Source: Chrysoperla carnea
Lineage: Eukaryota; Arthropoda; Insecta; Neuroptera; Chrysopidae
Length of the DNA: 64,000 nt
Assembly: GCF_905475395.1 (NCBI RefSeq)
Contig: NC_058337.1
Location: 98,264,368 to 98,328,367, forward strand
Direction: 5' to 3'
Shown: positions 50,878 to 61,213 of the stretch, one piece after another
How positions within the stretch are numbered: the stretch's first letter is position 1
How the letters are laid out: each line of letters starts with the position of its first letter
The notes under the pieces: model-generated
The model's database searches: none
What the model was told of the DNA's origin: nothing
The model's input: only the letters and a program-made list of their open reading frames with translations
Translations under genes and position numbers: made by a program

Positions 50878-52300
50878 TTGTTTTACTCTAATTTTATTTT
50901 TGGGACATTTCTTAATTGTAGATAGAATTTTGTTTGTAAATCCAAGATTTGTATTCGTAAAATTAGGGTATTTGCTACTATAAAGGATAAACTACAAAAT
51001 GTTATAAATACCATAATTTATTTAGTGAAAAAATCTGGTTTTATCGAATTTCTTCGTAAAACATATGAAGCTAATGTAATAAGTTTGTCTTTATTTAAAA
51101 CTTAAGGTTGTTGTCTTGCTATGGACATATCGACAGTCGAAAATTCTAAATTTGTGTATACTTATTAGGAATTCATTAACCAAAAAAATTTGAAGTCGAT
51201 TGACCGTCTCTAACTCGAGTTAAATACAATTAAAGTTCGGATAATTAACATGGACAGCATAGGAAAGGTTGCGTTTTGTTGTGTTTTTAACAAGTTTTTT
51301 AATTCTAGAAAAAACTAAATTTAAAATGTTTTCAAAATAAACTGAACATTCATGAATTTGTGCATGTGAGTTTAAAAAAAAATCCAAAACTATTGAGTGA
51401 AGTAGTGAAGGAGAGATGTCTATTATACATATACAGAACTACAGATGTTTATTATCATGGTATTACCATACAGAATACGTGATAAATGGACAGTTGAGTT
51501 AAAAGCATGTTAAAATTAATACTTATTGGAGTGTGCTAAGCATATCTATACGAATACCACTGCTGTATGATGTAGTACACTATTTTTACAATATTGCACA
51601 AAGACAACCATCTTAAGCTGTCAGCTACATAAAATACAAAATTCGAGAAATCATCAAAATATAAGATAGATTTTTAGCAAGAACTGGAAATTTTAATGAT
51701 TACTCCTGCAACAGGATTTCTATATCAGTAAATAAATTACTGTCAATGTATCATTTAAACATTTTGTATAAAAAAATGGAAAATACCCATGCTTAAAAAT
51801 TTTACAAATACATAAAGCAAGAAAAACCATTGTTCACATTATAAATATAATAATAGTAAAGCAATAAATTAAAACGTTAAAAAATGTAAGCTCTGGTTTT
51901 TAAATGCGTACTACCATTAATTTTTTTAAAAACATTTTTAATTGTGCAATTTTTTTAAATAATTTTGTTGAAAAGAAAATTTTTTATTTTCTTCTATAAA
52001 ATATGTAAAGAGGGAAAAAGAAAAAGAAGCAATGAAGGTAGTAAGTAAAGTAGTTGCCAACAATAATACGTATTAAGAAAGCAGCATTAAAAGGCATAAT
52101 TTATTTTGTGAAACCAGCATAAATACTTTTTCTTATTTTATTCATTTATTTCATTAATTATTTATGTTAATTATTTTTATTTGTAATAATAATATGATAT
52201 GGAAAAAAATCCTACAAAATTAAATGAAAATTAATTTTATAAAAAGAAAATAATTCCGTCCTGTTTACACAGAAAAAAATAAAATACATTTAAAAAGATC
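50878..52300 (+). other. probable 3' UTR and 3' flank of aristaless
   Basis: This is non-coding AT-rich sequence directly after the aristaless stop. Candidate polyadenylation hexamers AATAAA occur at 51731-51736 and 51863-51868, with several more AT-rich variants further on. No repeat family seen elsewhere in the window intrudes until about 52475. The true cleavage site cannot be chosen from sequence alone. Confidence 0.5.
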
Positions 52301-52474
52301 CCTCTTTGTTTTTTTTATTTTTTTATTTTTGTGTTTTTTACAGAACATGTTAAGTTAGGTTTTGTTGCATAAGTTATTAATAGGAAAACAGAAATAGGTA
52401 AGTAATTAGAGAACTACGTGTACCAGTAACACGTCAAATTACTGCAATAGTGAGTAGGAAACTCATCAGCATAT

Positions 52475-52653
52475 AATGCATAGAGATAATACCGTAGAGC
52501 TGCAAAGTCTCCGCCAAACGGTGGATTGCAATAAAGAGGGACTGATAAAGTGAGCGCGTGTAGCTGTAGAGAGACAGATAAATTAGAGATATATAGCTGC
52601 CTTAATCTCTTTTATACGCCTACAACTTCTATGTATTTCTACTTCTCTCGCTG
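52475..52653 (+). repeat. left half of the repeat split by the Penelope-like element
   Basis: CATAGAGATAATACCGTAGAG, GTAGCTGTAGAGAGACAGAT, CTCTTTTATACGCCTACAAC and TACTTCTCTCGCTGCG align to 45405-45595. The alignment resumes at 55688 on the far side of the Penelope-like element. Confidence 0.7.
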
Positions 52654-52866
52654 CGAAATAAATTTCGATTTTTGCCCCAATTCCTAGATCAGTTTTTTGT
52701 ATTTTTAAAATACGTATTTTCGACTACCAAGTAGTCATCATCAGTAAGAATTAGCTAGTGAATGTTACTCTTTGCTAATTTGGTGGCGGACTGCACACTG
52801 TTACATTCGTGTTTTTACAATTTATACTGTTCACAGTATCTGTCAAATTGTAGTGTCAGTGGCGCT
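52654..52866 (-). repeat. Penelope terminal repeat (pLTR), element 3' side
   Basis: 213 bp from CGAAATAAATTTCG to GTGTCAGTGGCGCT. It matches 55472-55684 at a constant offset of 2818 bp with one substitution (C at 52827, A at 55645) and no indels. It holds a hammerhead-like motif on the - strand. Confidence 0.95.
52701..52751 (-). ncRNA. predicted type I hammerhead ribozyme in Penelope terminal repeat (copy 1)
   Basis: Read on the - strand: the core CTGATGA (52738-52744), one extra T (52737), stem II GACTAC/GTAGTC (52731-52736 with 52722-52727) closed by a TTG loop, then GAAA (52718-52721), and a very short AT stem III (AATA/TATT around CG). A TTT cleavage triplet places the cut between 52708 and 52707. 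Stem I is closed by TAA/TTA plus further pairs after one mismatch. Hammerheads with minimal stem III are known in Penelope-like elements and may act as dimers. The extra base between the core and stem II departs from the consensus. Confidence 0.72.
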
Positions 52867-53045
52867 AGCCAATCAACTGCCATCAGTTGACTAGTCTGGC
52901 CAATGAGCATGATACTTGTGCGCAGGCCCATTCGAGTATTTTTTGACGTTTAAAATAATAAATTACAAATCTAACCTAAATTAAAAAACTATAAATAAAT
53001 CATAAAAATAAATAATCCTTTATTTTTATAACGTATTGACAATTT

Positions 53046-55421
53046 TTAGAAATTCAACTTTGATTTTGCAATTTTTATTAAATCCGAATTTGGAATAGGT
53101 CCTTTGTCCAAGTTCATTGCTTCATTACCCATCTTTTGAATGAAGATGCTTTCATAAGCGTCTAATTCGCAAGGATTGGGTACTGATTTTAAGAGCTTAA
53201 GGTTTGATTTGTCGATTTTGTGGTCGTTTTCGATAACGTGAGCGGCTACACATGATTTTTCAATTCTTCCATATTTTAAATGGCTCATATGTTCTTTGAA
53301 TCTTGTGATAATTTGTCTTCTACTTTGACCTACATACTTCTTCGAACAATTTTGACATCCAATGCAATATATTCCCGATTGTTGTTCCATGTTGATTTTA
53401 TCTTTGGGATTTCCAAGTAATTGTTTTAATTTTGTTCGACTAATGGGTGCTATTTTTAGGTTATGTTCTCCAAGTTCTTTTGTTAATTTGTTGACGTATG
53501 GTTGAAAATATGTCAGTTTGCACCATTTCTTTTTATCGATGCTGTTTTGTTCTGGTTTCAAAGTTGTTGAATTGTTCCTTTGGATTCTTGATTTTGTTTT
53601 TCGGATTATATTCTTGATTATTTGTGGATCAAACCCGTTGTATATTGCAACTTGGTGGATGTGTTTTAATTCTTTAAAATAATTTCTGGTTGATAATGGT
53701 ATTTTAATTAATCGGTTCACTAGGAAGTTGAAAATGGCTAGTTTGTGTTGTGGTGGGCTGTTTGAATCTGCTGTGATGTACCTTTCAGTGTGTGTTGGTT
53801 TCCTGTATATGTCAAAATCTAGTTTCTTAGAATTTGTGTTTTTGGAAATTCTAATGTCAAGTTACGGAATCGAACCGTCCTTTTCGATTTCTGTTGTGAA
53901 ATCAATTGAAGGGTACATGTTGTTCAGCTTATTAAGAAAATCTTGTGGATTTTCTTTTTCTGTGTCAAAAATTGTGAAGATGTCATCAACATACCTGTAC
54001 CAGACAGCGGGAAAATAACTGAATTGTTGTTTGGCTTGTTCTTCGAGGTCTGACATGAAGATGTTGCTCAAGAATGGAGATAACGGATTGCCCATAGACG
54101 TCCCAAATGTTTGTTTGTAGTATTTACCTTCGAAGGTAAACACATTTTGTCTCATGCATAGACGTGTTAATTTTACCAATTCTGTTACTTCATCCATATG
54201 TAAACCTTGATTTTTAAGCCATTTTTCCAACGCCTTTATTGCTTCTGGTATTGGAACACTGGGATACAAAGCTTTGACATCAAATGACATTAGAACTGCA
54301 CTTGGTGCCAATTCTGTATCCTTTATTTTGTTAATTAAATCAATACTATTTTTGACGGAAGACGAATCTGATTCGTTATTTAATGTTTGGAATTTGTTTA
54401 CTAGCCATTTTGCAATCTTGTATGTTGGAGAATTTATACCTGAAACTATGGGTCGCATGGATCCATCTTGTTTGTGTATTTTTGGTAAACAATACAGACG
54501 AGGTGTTACAGGATTCGAACACTGTAATTGAAATTTTAGTTGGTTGTTAATCAACTTTGGACATGCTTTTAAAGTGTCTTTTACATCGTTTACGAATGTG
54601 ATTAATGGATCCGATCTTTGAACTCTGTATGGACCTTCGTTGAGCATTTTTTCTATTTTTGCTAAATAATCCTTTTTGTCCATTATGACGATTGAATTGC
54701 CCTTGTCTGCTTTCAGGTAGTGAACATCCTTTTCTTTTAATGATTTAATTATTTTGCTATGGGTATCTTGTCGACTATTGTGTGGTTTGGAATTTTTTAT
54801 TATTTTTGTACAATTTTTTCTAATTTGGTTTTTGGTTGCTTCATCTAATGCTTTGATTCCTGTTTCAATATCCACAGCTATATTTACGGACGGACATTCG
54901 TTTTTCTGGATTGAAAAATTCAATCCTTTGTTTAATAGATTAATCTCATCATCTGAGAATTTGATATTGGTTGTATTATGGACGAGCTGTTGATCTTTGA
55001 ATATTGATTCTGGTTTTTTATTTTTGTTTTTTAGCATTTTTAGTTTTTTGTACAATTTTGTTGTTTTTGTTTTGAGTTTATGTTTTATGACTATTTGAAT
55101 TTGCCTAAACCAAATGAGCCAGTTATCGAATTCAAAATTATTTAAATTTTTTGTCATCATTAAGTGGAACTTAAAAGTTTCCAATTCCAAATTACTTCGT
55201 TTTGCATAAAGGGACTTAATTTCTAAATTAAGCCACTTTTGTTTTGCAGCTAATAATGATTTACTAGCTGCTCTGCTGTTTATGTTTGTTTTTATTTGGA
55301 TAAAATTAGGAAAGATGCCGTTTAATTTGCACATTTTTAAAAAATGTATGTCTGCTGCCAATAAATGAAGTTTTTCCGCTAATTTGCGGAATTTATTATT
55401 CTCAGTTGGCCGGGAAGCCAT
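53046..55421 (-). pseudogene. Penelope-like RT/GIY-YIG polyprotein, one in-frame stop
   Basis: The protein copies element RNA into DNA (RT) and nicks target DNA (GIY-YIG). ATG at 55421 opens MASRPTENN. The frame runs 791 codons before its terminal stop, broken once by TAA at 53862-53864 (codon 520), just after DGSIP and before LDIRISKN. Residues 1-140 are a basic, coiled-coil-like N-terminus. The KADKGNSIV motif is at 238-246, CLPKIHKQDGSMRPIVS at 311-327, RT motif A with Asp381 (SFDVKALYPSVP), motif B (GTSMGNPLSPFLSNIF, about 440-455), and the catalytic YVDD at 477-480. After the stop the frame continues unshifted: GIY at about 683, YVG at about 696, a catalytic-type Arg near 707, a Cys pair (CIGCQNC) and a Glu near 757. 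All catalytic residues are retained, so apart from the stop it looks functional. Readthrough or a single recent mutation are both possible. Confidence 0.95.
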
Positions 55422-55471
55422 TTTTAATATAAATATTATCGAAGATAATAAATGAGAACTCTAGGATATGT

Positions 55472-55684
55472 CGAAATAAATTTCGATTTTTGCCCCAATT
55501 CCTAGATCAGTTTTTTGTATTTTTAAAATACGTATTTTCGACTACCAAGTAGTCATCATCAGTAAGAATTAGCTAGTGAATGTTACTCTTTGCTAATTTG
55601 GTGGCGGACTGCACACTGTTACATTCGTGTTTTTACAATTTATAATGTTCACAGTATCTGTCAAATTGTAGTGTCAGTGGCGCT
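55472..55684 (-). repeat. Penelope terminal repeat (pLTR), element 5' side
   Basis: Direct repeat of 52654-52866. It lies 51 bp upstream of the polyprotein ATG on the element's coding strand, so transcripts starting in it would carry the hammerhead motif in their leader. Confidence 0.95.
55519..55569 (-). ncRNA. predicted type I hammerhead ribozyme in Penelope terminal repeat (copy 2)
   Basis: Identical over this stretch to 52701-52751, shifted by 2818 bp: CTGATGA at 55556-55562, stem II at 55540-55554, GAAA at 55536-55539, predicted cut between 55526 and 55525. Its place in the 5' terminal repeat means self-cleavage of a read-through or tandem transcript would release a unit beginning inside the repeat. 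Confidence 0.72.
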
Positions 55685-55687
55685 GCG

Positions 55688-55765
55688 GTCAAGAATTCAC
55701 TTATAAATGCATTTCTTATGTCTATACAGCTTGATAGTATTATCTCTATGATATAATGTAATTAA
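55688..55765 (+). repeat. right half of the repeat split by the Penelope-like element
   Basis: GTCAAGAATTCACTTATAAATG, TCTTATGTCTATACAGCTT and ATTATCTCTATGATA continue the alignment to 45590-45665. Confidence 0.7.
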
Positions 55766-58700
55766 AAAACTCAGAAATTGGTTTGTGGCTTAGTTAAGAC
55801 AAGCCCAAAAAATATTTTCTCTTCGAAAATCCTTCCAAGTTGGCTAGACGTTTTTTTTCCTCTGGTCCAGTAAGTTTTTGATTATTCTAATAAGATAAGG
55901 TGGAAATAGAAAATGAAAGAATACAAGATTCATTTGATCGGAAAGTCACTAAAGCAGGTACAACCTTTTTTCAAAAGGAAAATAGTTCTTTTTTTCGCAA
56001 CCGTCTTCCATGTAACAAAAAGCTAATTCTAAAGCTAATAATAACAAATCACTCAAGCTCTTTGCCTAAATCGTATACCAGAAGAAAAATAATATCACAA
56101 TTCTATAAGCAATTCATTCAAGCTAAAGTAAAGCACTCGCTTCATTCTAGCTAGTTAACTCCACTCCAGCATACAGCTTTGAAAGTTTACACACAGTTTC
56201 TTGGAACTATAACGTAAAATTTTACCCGATTCGATCAAACTGGATTATGGAGAGCCAATATTAAAGATAGTCATTATTTATCCATTTTTTAAAATTCGAT
56301 GGCCATTATGTATATTGAAGCTAACATATATAAATTTTTTTGTACAAAAAAAAAGTTGGGTTGCATCAGATTCGAAAACTATATGCAAAGTTTCGTTCTT
56401 CCCAAAAGTGTTTAATAAGTAGTAAATTTTTTATTAGTTATTATAGATCAATCATTTTTTGTTCAAATCATCAGGAAAACATAAACAATAGTAACCCTAT
56501 TAATTAATATAAGCACAATTAAGAGAACATGCAATTTGAACCAATATAAAATGCCAATAAATAATTGTTTTGAAGCATACTTTTTAGGCCGTGGACCACC
56601 ACAGATTTTTTTAAATAATAAATACATACTTGAAACTTCGTAACTGAGTTCCTCCCCTTAAAAGTTAAGTTATCGTTATGAGAAAACGCAGCAGGGAATA
56701 ATAATAATTTCTAGAAATAAAACTAATTGTCGAAACTATAATTTTCGAAATTTAACTAAACTAGAATTCATAAATGTGTTGATTTTTTAAACTTTTCTTA
56801 TTTATTAAATATTATCTACAGAGTATATAAGTTAAAATTGTGTTATTGAGAAAACTGGAACATAAAAAAAGTTACTATATAACTTGTTATTAGTTTCGAT
56901 TTTGACAGTAATTTGACTAATTAGATTGGTTAAAAATGAGTGCGGTAACAAAGTATTTAGCCCAAGTATACTCAATGTCAGAAAAAATGCTCGTTTTAAA
57001 ACATTCTAAGTGTTACTATTATAACATAACATATGATGAGTACGCTTAAAATGTTTTAACTGTGGCATTTTTTCTGACAATGAGTATACAATGAGTGGGT
57101 AAAGTAGTTTTTATCTCACGGGCGTAGATAAACACATTTTTCCACACCTCTTATACAAATTTTTGTATTTTTGGATTAAAATCTATAGGTATCAGTTTAT
57201 TACAATCAAATTAACAATAACTACTTGATTCGATCACAAGTTCAATTTAAAAAATTTTCGACTCATTAGTTTTATTACAAGTTCTGGCTACTTATTATAA
57301 ATATTATAAATGAAATAAGGAATTTTCAATATTGTATAATACGATATTGTTGTATTATTGTATAATAAAAAAAAACGCCCATCTTATTAATTGATGTTTT
57401 CGTATTATAGAAAATGTGTTATAACAATATGTTACCGCCTACTTATCCGTTTTTAAAACCGTGTTGAATATGACCTTCAGATTCCAGCTCAATTAGTTTT
57501 CCGATTAATTAATTAATTTAAATACAAATTCCGAACATTTCATTTTTCTCGCCGGGTTTAAATTCTTGATTTTTCTTAGAAATTATCTATTTGTAAAAAG
57601 GAGTTGAAAAATACCGGTACTGGTTTAAGAAAAAAATTGTAATTTATGGTGAGTTGTAAGAGTTGTATTAGGTAATGACCTTGAATTTGGCCTTTAAGTC
57701 GGTTGTCATGACAAAAATTCGAACACAAAATTTTACTTCGAAACATGGATACATGGTTCGGGATACTGTTGGGTCTAGAAATCTTCAAAATCGGCTTCAA
57801 GAATCTAAAAGAAGACGAAAATCAACTTTTCATAAACCGACAGGAGATAGGTATATTTCAAAATCATCATACATTACTTTTCTTTTAGAAAAAAAAAATG
57901 TTCTTTTAAAAAGTATAACAAATGTACTAAGTGACGAGCTAACTGCTTTGAAATATATCTTGAGATTGATTTTCAAAGTTTTCTAATGTCCTTGAAATTG
58001 ATTTTCAGGACCTTAAGATTTTTCTTACCCCGAAAGTATTAAGTTAGGAACAAATTAACTTCAAAAATAGACTGCAAGGAAATTTAAGGTCAAACCATTA
58101 TTGTCTGAGTAATTATGGATATCAGTATTTCTTTATACTCTGTATAATAAAGTAGTGCAACCCATATAAAATACAATAGACGATCAATGACTTTCCACAA
58201 AGTCATAAAGTTGTTTCTACGAATTCATAATATCTTAAAGGAATCATGAATATTGTAGGTAAACATAGGAAGAATTCAAAAAATCTTTATTTTTTACGTT
58301 TGCTTTAAAGATGTATTAAAAAAACCTCTCAAGTTGAAAGAACATGACTTAAAAAGCTCAAAAGTAGTAAGATACCTGAAGTTAATAAGATTCAAAGGGT
58401 AATGAGGTGCACATTTGAAATCCGCGGTAAAACAATGACGTTTCACTTCACTTTTTAAACGCACATGCGCTTAGTCGGTGTGAGCACTACGGTATTAGTC
58501 CGCAATTGCTCGCGCTACCATCTTGTTAGTGACGAACGAGGCTCTGTTATAATTTTTCGATATAAGAAACGGAAAGCTTTTTGTTTTATTCATAAAATAC
58601 AATAAAATACAATGGATGACTTTTTTTTACATTAAGAATAAATTTTCTTATTTAATAGGTTTTTTATTTTTTTATTTAATAGGCCTTATTATACCACCGC

Positions 58701-59735
58701 AGTATAATCAGACGAAAAAAAAGGGTTTTTAAAAGTCAAATATTTCTAAAAGTTGAAACTTTTATAGACTATAATTTTCTTTGCACTACAACAAAATGTA
58801 CAAACTATGCAGAATAGTCATATTTTGCCCCCCTCCTAATTCTAATTATATGCTTTTTATAGCATTTTTAACTTAGGTGGGCCTTAAATGCCGCAAGTAC
58901 CTTAATAGAACTTTCAATTAAAAACACTGATCGAAAAGAATTTTTTCTAGAAACTTGTTCCCGTTATGGAAACCTTTTTTTTCTCGATATTCTACCCTTC
59001 ATGTGGAAAACTCTGTTTTTTCTTGTACTCGATGTAATGTAGTACATGTGGAAGTCATTTATTTCTTTGAAAGAATTTTCTCGATCGTAAAGAACCATTA
59101 ATTCTCCTTCAAAACCAATTCCAAATTTTTATATTTTACCCTCCAAGAAATCGAATAATATAATTATGTAACTATCAAGAGTTACTTCCTCGACGACCTT
59201 GCATCTATACTCCCATGTTTAAACAAATAACCACGAAAACCGACTCGTTGCAAACTAGTTACTAACTGAATTACATCCGTTTGGGGATGGCCTAACAGAA
59301 AAGAACTCGAGACTAACTCAGTTTAACTAATCATTTCTCACATTCGCAGTTAGCTGAGTTTATTGTTTATTAATATAGTGGTAAAACATATTTTGTATCT
59401 TTTTTAAAAGAACATGGTCCACTATACCTACCATAGAATTATAATCACTTCACTATAATACACCTATAACATAACATGATATACAGTAAAAATGTAATTA
59501 ACTGTTTTAATTTATCGAGATAAGAGAAAATTAAAATTATAAACGCTTGTTAATTGTACATAACAGCCAACAGTTAGTTAGTTAGTTAGTTCGTCAGTTG
59601 TATGGATTAAAAACTTTTGTATAAGAAAGACTGCGCAGTAGGTATGTTAACCGTATACAGTAAGTGCATAGAGATCAGATCAGATTTGGAGATGTACCTG
59701 ATACACTTAAGCTTATAGTAAGTAACAACTATCTA
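55766..59735. other. intergenic stretch, no gene recognised
   Basis: AT-rich DNA with only short unsupported open frames (for example 55900-56154 and 57675-57986, which match no family I know). Paired AACATTCTAAG..AACATAACAT-type blocks near 56985-57075 form an imperfect inverted repeat around TATACTCAATGTCAGAAAAA / TTTTTTCTGACAATGAGTAT. A GC-richer patch lies at 58425-58555 (see findings). GTTA repeats lie at about 59574-59593. Confidence 0.6.
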
Positions 59736-60693
59736 TTAGAAATACAGTGTGTTCAGTTCGAAATGCGCTAATTTAAACACGATTTTGATTTTTGTTTTGT
59801 TTGAAAGATAATTTGTTCGAGAGAGATCATCAACTCCGGGAGAAATAAAGTATGACGACATGTATTGTCGCACGTTATTCATATTATTTCTTCCTCGGTT
59901 GTCTTCATTTATAGTTAAGTTATTCATGGGACAATTGTAGAGAGATTCTGTGAAATTTATTCCATCTTTGATTCTTACATAATTATGCAGGACACAGCAA
60001 GCTTTAATTATTTTGACACAAAAATTGATATTGACATCCATTGGTCGCTGAAATATACGCCATTTGTTAGCAAGAATCCCAAAAGTACACTTAACCATTC
60101 GTCGAGTTCTTTTTATGTCTATAGTTGAAAATTCGTTTGGTGTAGTTTAAATTTCTTTTTTTGCATAAGGACGTAGTATATGATTGCCATGTCCAAACGC
60201 TTCATCCCCTACGACAGAGAATGGAATAACATCTCCGACATTATCATTAGGCAAATGCCTTCCGGAGGAAATATTTAATCGGTTTTGGGACAGCCGTTTA
60301 CCCATTTCTGATGATTTAAATATTTCCGAATCACTAGCTGTTCCATAAGAACCAACGTCTATATATACAAATTTATAATCTGCGTCTGTCCAAGCCATTA
60401 ACACGCACGAAAAAAACTTTTTGTAGTTAAAATATGATGAACCGGAATGTTCTGGCTGTATCATCCGTATATGTTTGCCATCAATTGCTCCAATGATGTT
60501 TGGAAAGTTTGTGCGACTATAGAATTCGTCTGCGATTTTAATCCAGTCGCCTTCTTCTTTGGTAGACAAATAAAATGGTTGAAGTATATTCCATATTTGC
60601 TCACATGTAGTTTTAGTAATATCTCGTATTGTAGAAGCTCCCATCAGATAATCAAAAGATAATGTATTGAAACTAGCTCCTGTAGCCAGATAT
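59736..60693 (-). pseudogene. PIF/Harbinger (HARBI1-like) DDE transposase, 3' exon, inactivated
   Basis: The transposase cuts and moves the element. The exon starts after a T-rich tract and ACAG acceptor read on the - strand (first base 60693), giving RYLATGASFNTLSFDYLMGAS with the Arg codon split. DDE_Tnp_4 landmarks follow: GAIDGKHIR (first Asp), YIDVGSYGTASDSEIF (second Asp), VGDEAFGHGNHILRPY, then RTRRMVKCTFGILANKWRIF and CCVLHNYVR. Two defects are seen. A TAA at 60147-60149 interrupts the frame after AKKEI. The residue expected to be the catalytic Glu (usually E in RRVVENAFG) is Lys, codon AAG at 60090-60092, one transition from GAG. The 5' exon is missing: an unrelated frame begins 77 bp away. 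The element cannot be self-mobile. Confidence 0.92.
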
Positions 60694-60759
60694 CTGTAAA
60701 AAAATAAAAATTAATTATATTTCAATATCTGTAAAAAATTAAAAATTAATTAAATTTCA
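60690..60759. repeat. 35-bp tandem duplication at the Harbinger deletion junction
   Basis: ATATCTGTAAAAAA-type units at 60690-60724 and 60725-60759 are near-identical. Each contains, in reverse, a polypyrimidine-ACAG acceptor-like stretch. They lie exactly between the two facing splice acceptors. Confidence 0.85.
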
Positions 60760-60770
60760 ATATTTTTCAG

Positions 60771-61104
60771 GTCGTGATGTGCAAAAAAATGGGCTAATTT
60801 AAGGACTTGCTTTCGTCGCGAATTAAACTCTCAAAAAAACACTAAGTCGGGGCAAGCAGCGAATAAAAGGCGTAAATATGTCTACTTTGAACAGTTATTA
60901 TTTTTACTTCCATGCATGGAAAACCGACTTACTGAAGGTAACCTGGAAGAGGACAATTCTCTATCAAATGAGGAGGATGATGATCAAGCTGGTTCATCCA
61001 CTCCCACCCCTATTTGTCAGCGGAAAAAGAGACCTAATGTACCGAAGCAGACGGACGTGGATGAAGCATTAATAAAGCATTATAGTCGGCCGGCTGTTGG
61101 ATAG
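60771..61104 (+). pseudogene. MADF-domain partner protein of Harbinger, 3' exon, frameshifted
   Basis: Such proteins bind the transposon ends and help the transposase reach the nucleus. After acceptor TTTTTCAG (exon from 60771) the sequence reads GRDVQKK in one frame, and in the next frame WANLRTCFRRELNSQKN, then KRRKYVYFEQLLFLLPCMEN. This is the MADF pattern (KWxNLRxxFRRE, then YFxxLxFL). The join falls in a run of seven A at 60783-60789, and one more A would restore the frame, so a single-base deletion is the likely lesion. A Glu/Asp-rich linker, QRKKRPNVPKQ (basic) and a tail ending in PAVG with TAG at 61102-61104 follow. The 5' exon carrying the MADF start is absent. Confidence 0.8.
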
Positions 61105-61213
61105 TCTGCGCCCTGTTCACCAACCAAACTGTTTAGTTGGCTCGGTGTGCGCACTTTCAGCCCAACCCGACTAAACTATCGGCCGATAAAAAGTCTGCAG
61201 TCTGCGGGGACCC
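61105..61213. repeat. Harbinger right subterminal/terminal region
   Basis: Contains GTCGGCCGGCTGTTGGATAG just upstream, an imperfect palindrome ACCAACCAAACTGTTTAGTTGGCT split around TGT, ATCGGCCGAT (61179-61188), and a repeated CTGCAG/TCTGCGG end. GC-rich compared with its surroundings. Confidence 0.55.

Larger units (their letters stand above)
52654..55684 (-). mobile_element. Penelope-like retroelement (GIY-YIG type), nearly complete
   Basis: The element consists of two direct 213-bp repeats (52654-52866 and 55472-55684) around one long - strand frame. It encodes a reverse transcriptase and a C-terminal GIY-YIG endonuclease, the defining Penelope-like architecture. GCTGCG occurs at 52650-52655 and again at 55682-55687, consistent with a short target duplication that overlaps the repeat ends. 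The element interrupts an older repeat whose halves lie at 52475-52653 and 55688-55765. The two terminal repeats differ only at 52827/55645, so the insertion is young. The 180 bp between the frame's end and the 52.8-kb repeat is untranslated element sequence. The frame carries one stop, so this copy is probably not autonomous. Confidence 0.96.
59736..61213. mobile_element. PIF/Harbinger transposon relic, centre deleted
   Basis: PIF/Harbinger elements encode a DDE transposase and a separate Myb/SANT- or MADF-like DNA-binding partner. Here the transposase lies on the - strand (59736-60693) and the MADF-like protein on the + strand (60771-61104), head-to-head. The right end looks like a terminus: GGCCGATA-rich inverted motifs, then TCTGCGGGGACCC followed by TTAA at 61214, fitting the family's GGG ends and TTA/TAA target. 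I could not find the matching left end, so the left border is set at the end of the transposase frame. Both genes are broken. Confidence 0.85.

Noticed and set aside
53728..54993. + strand open frames across the Penelope region
   Set aside because: They are complements of the RT frame and lack any motif.
57675..57986. 103-codon + strand frame with basic segment
   Set aside because: Composition and lack of motifs fit chance in AT-rich DNA; no splice signals or homologous pattern.
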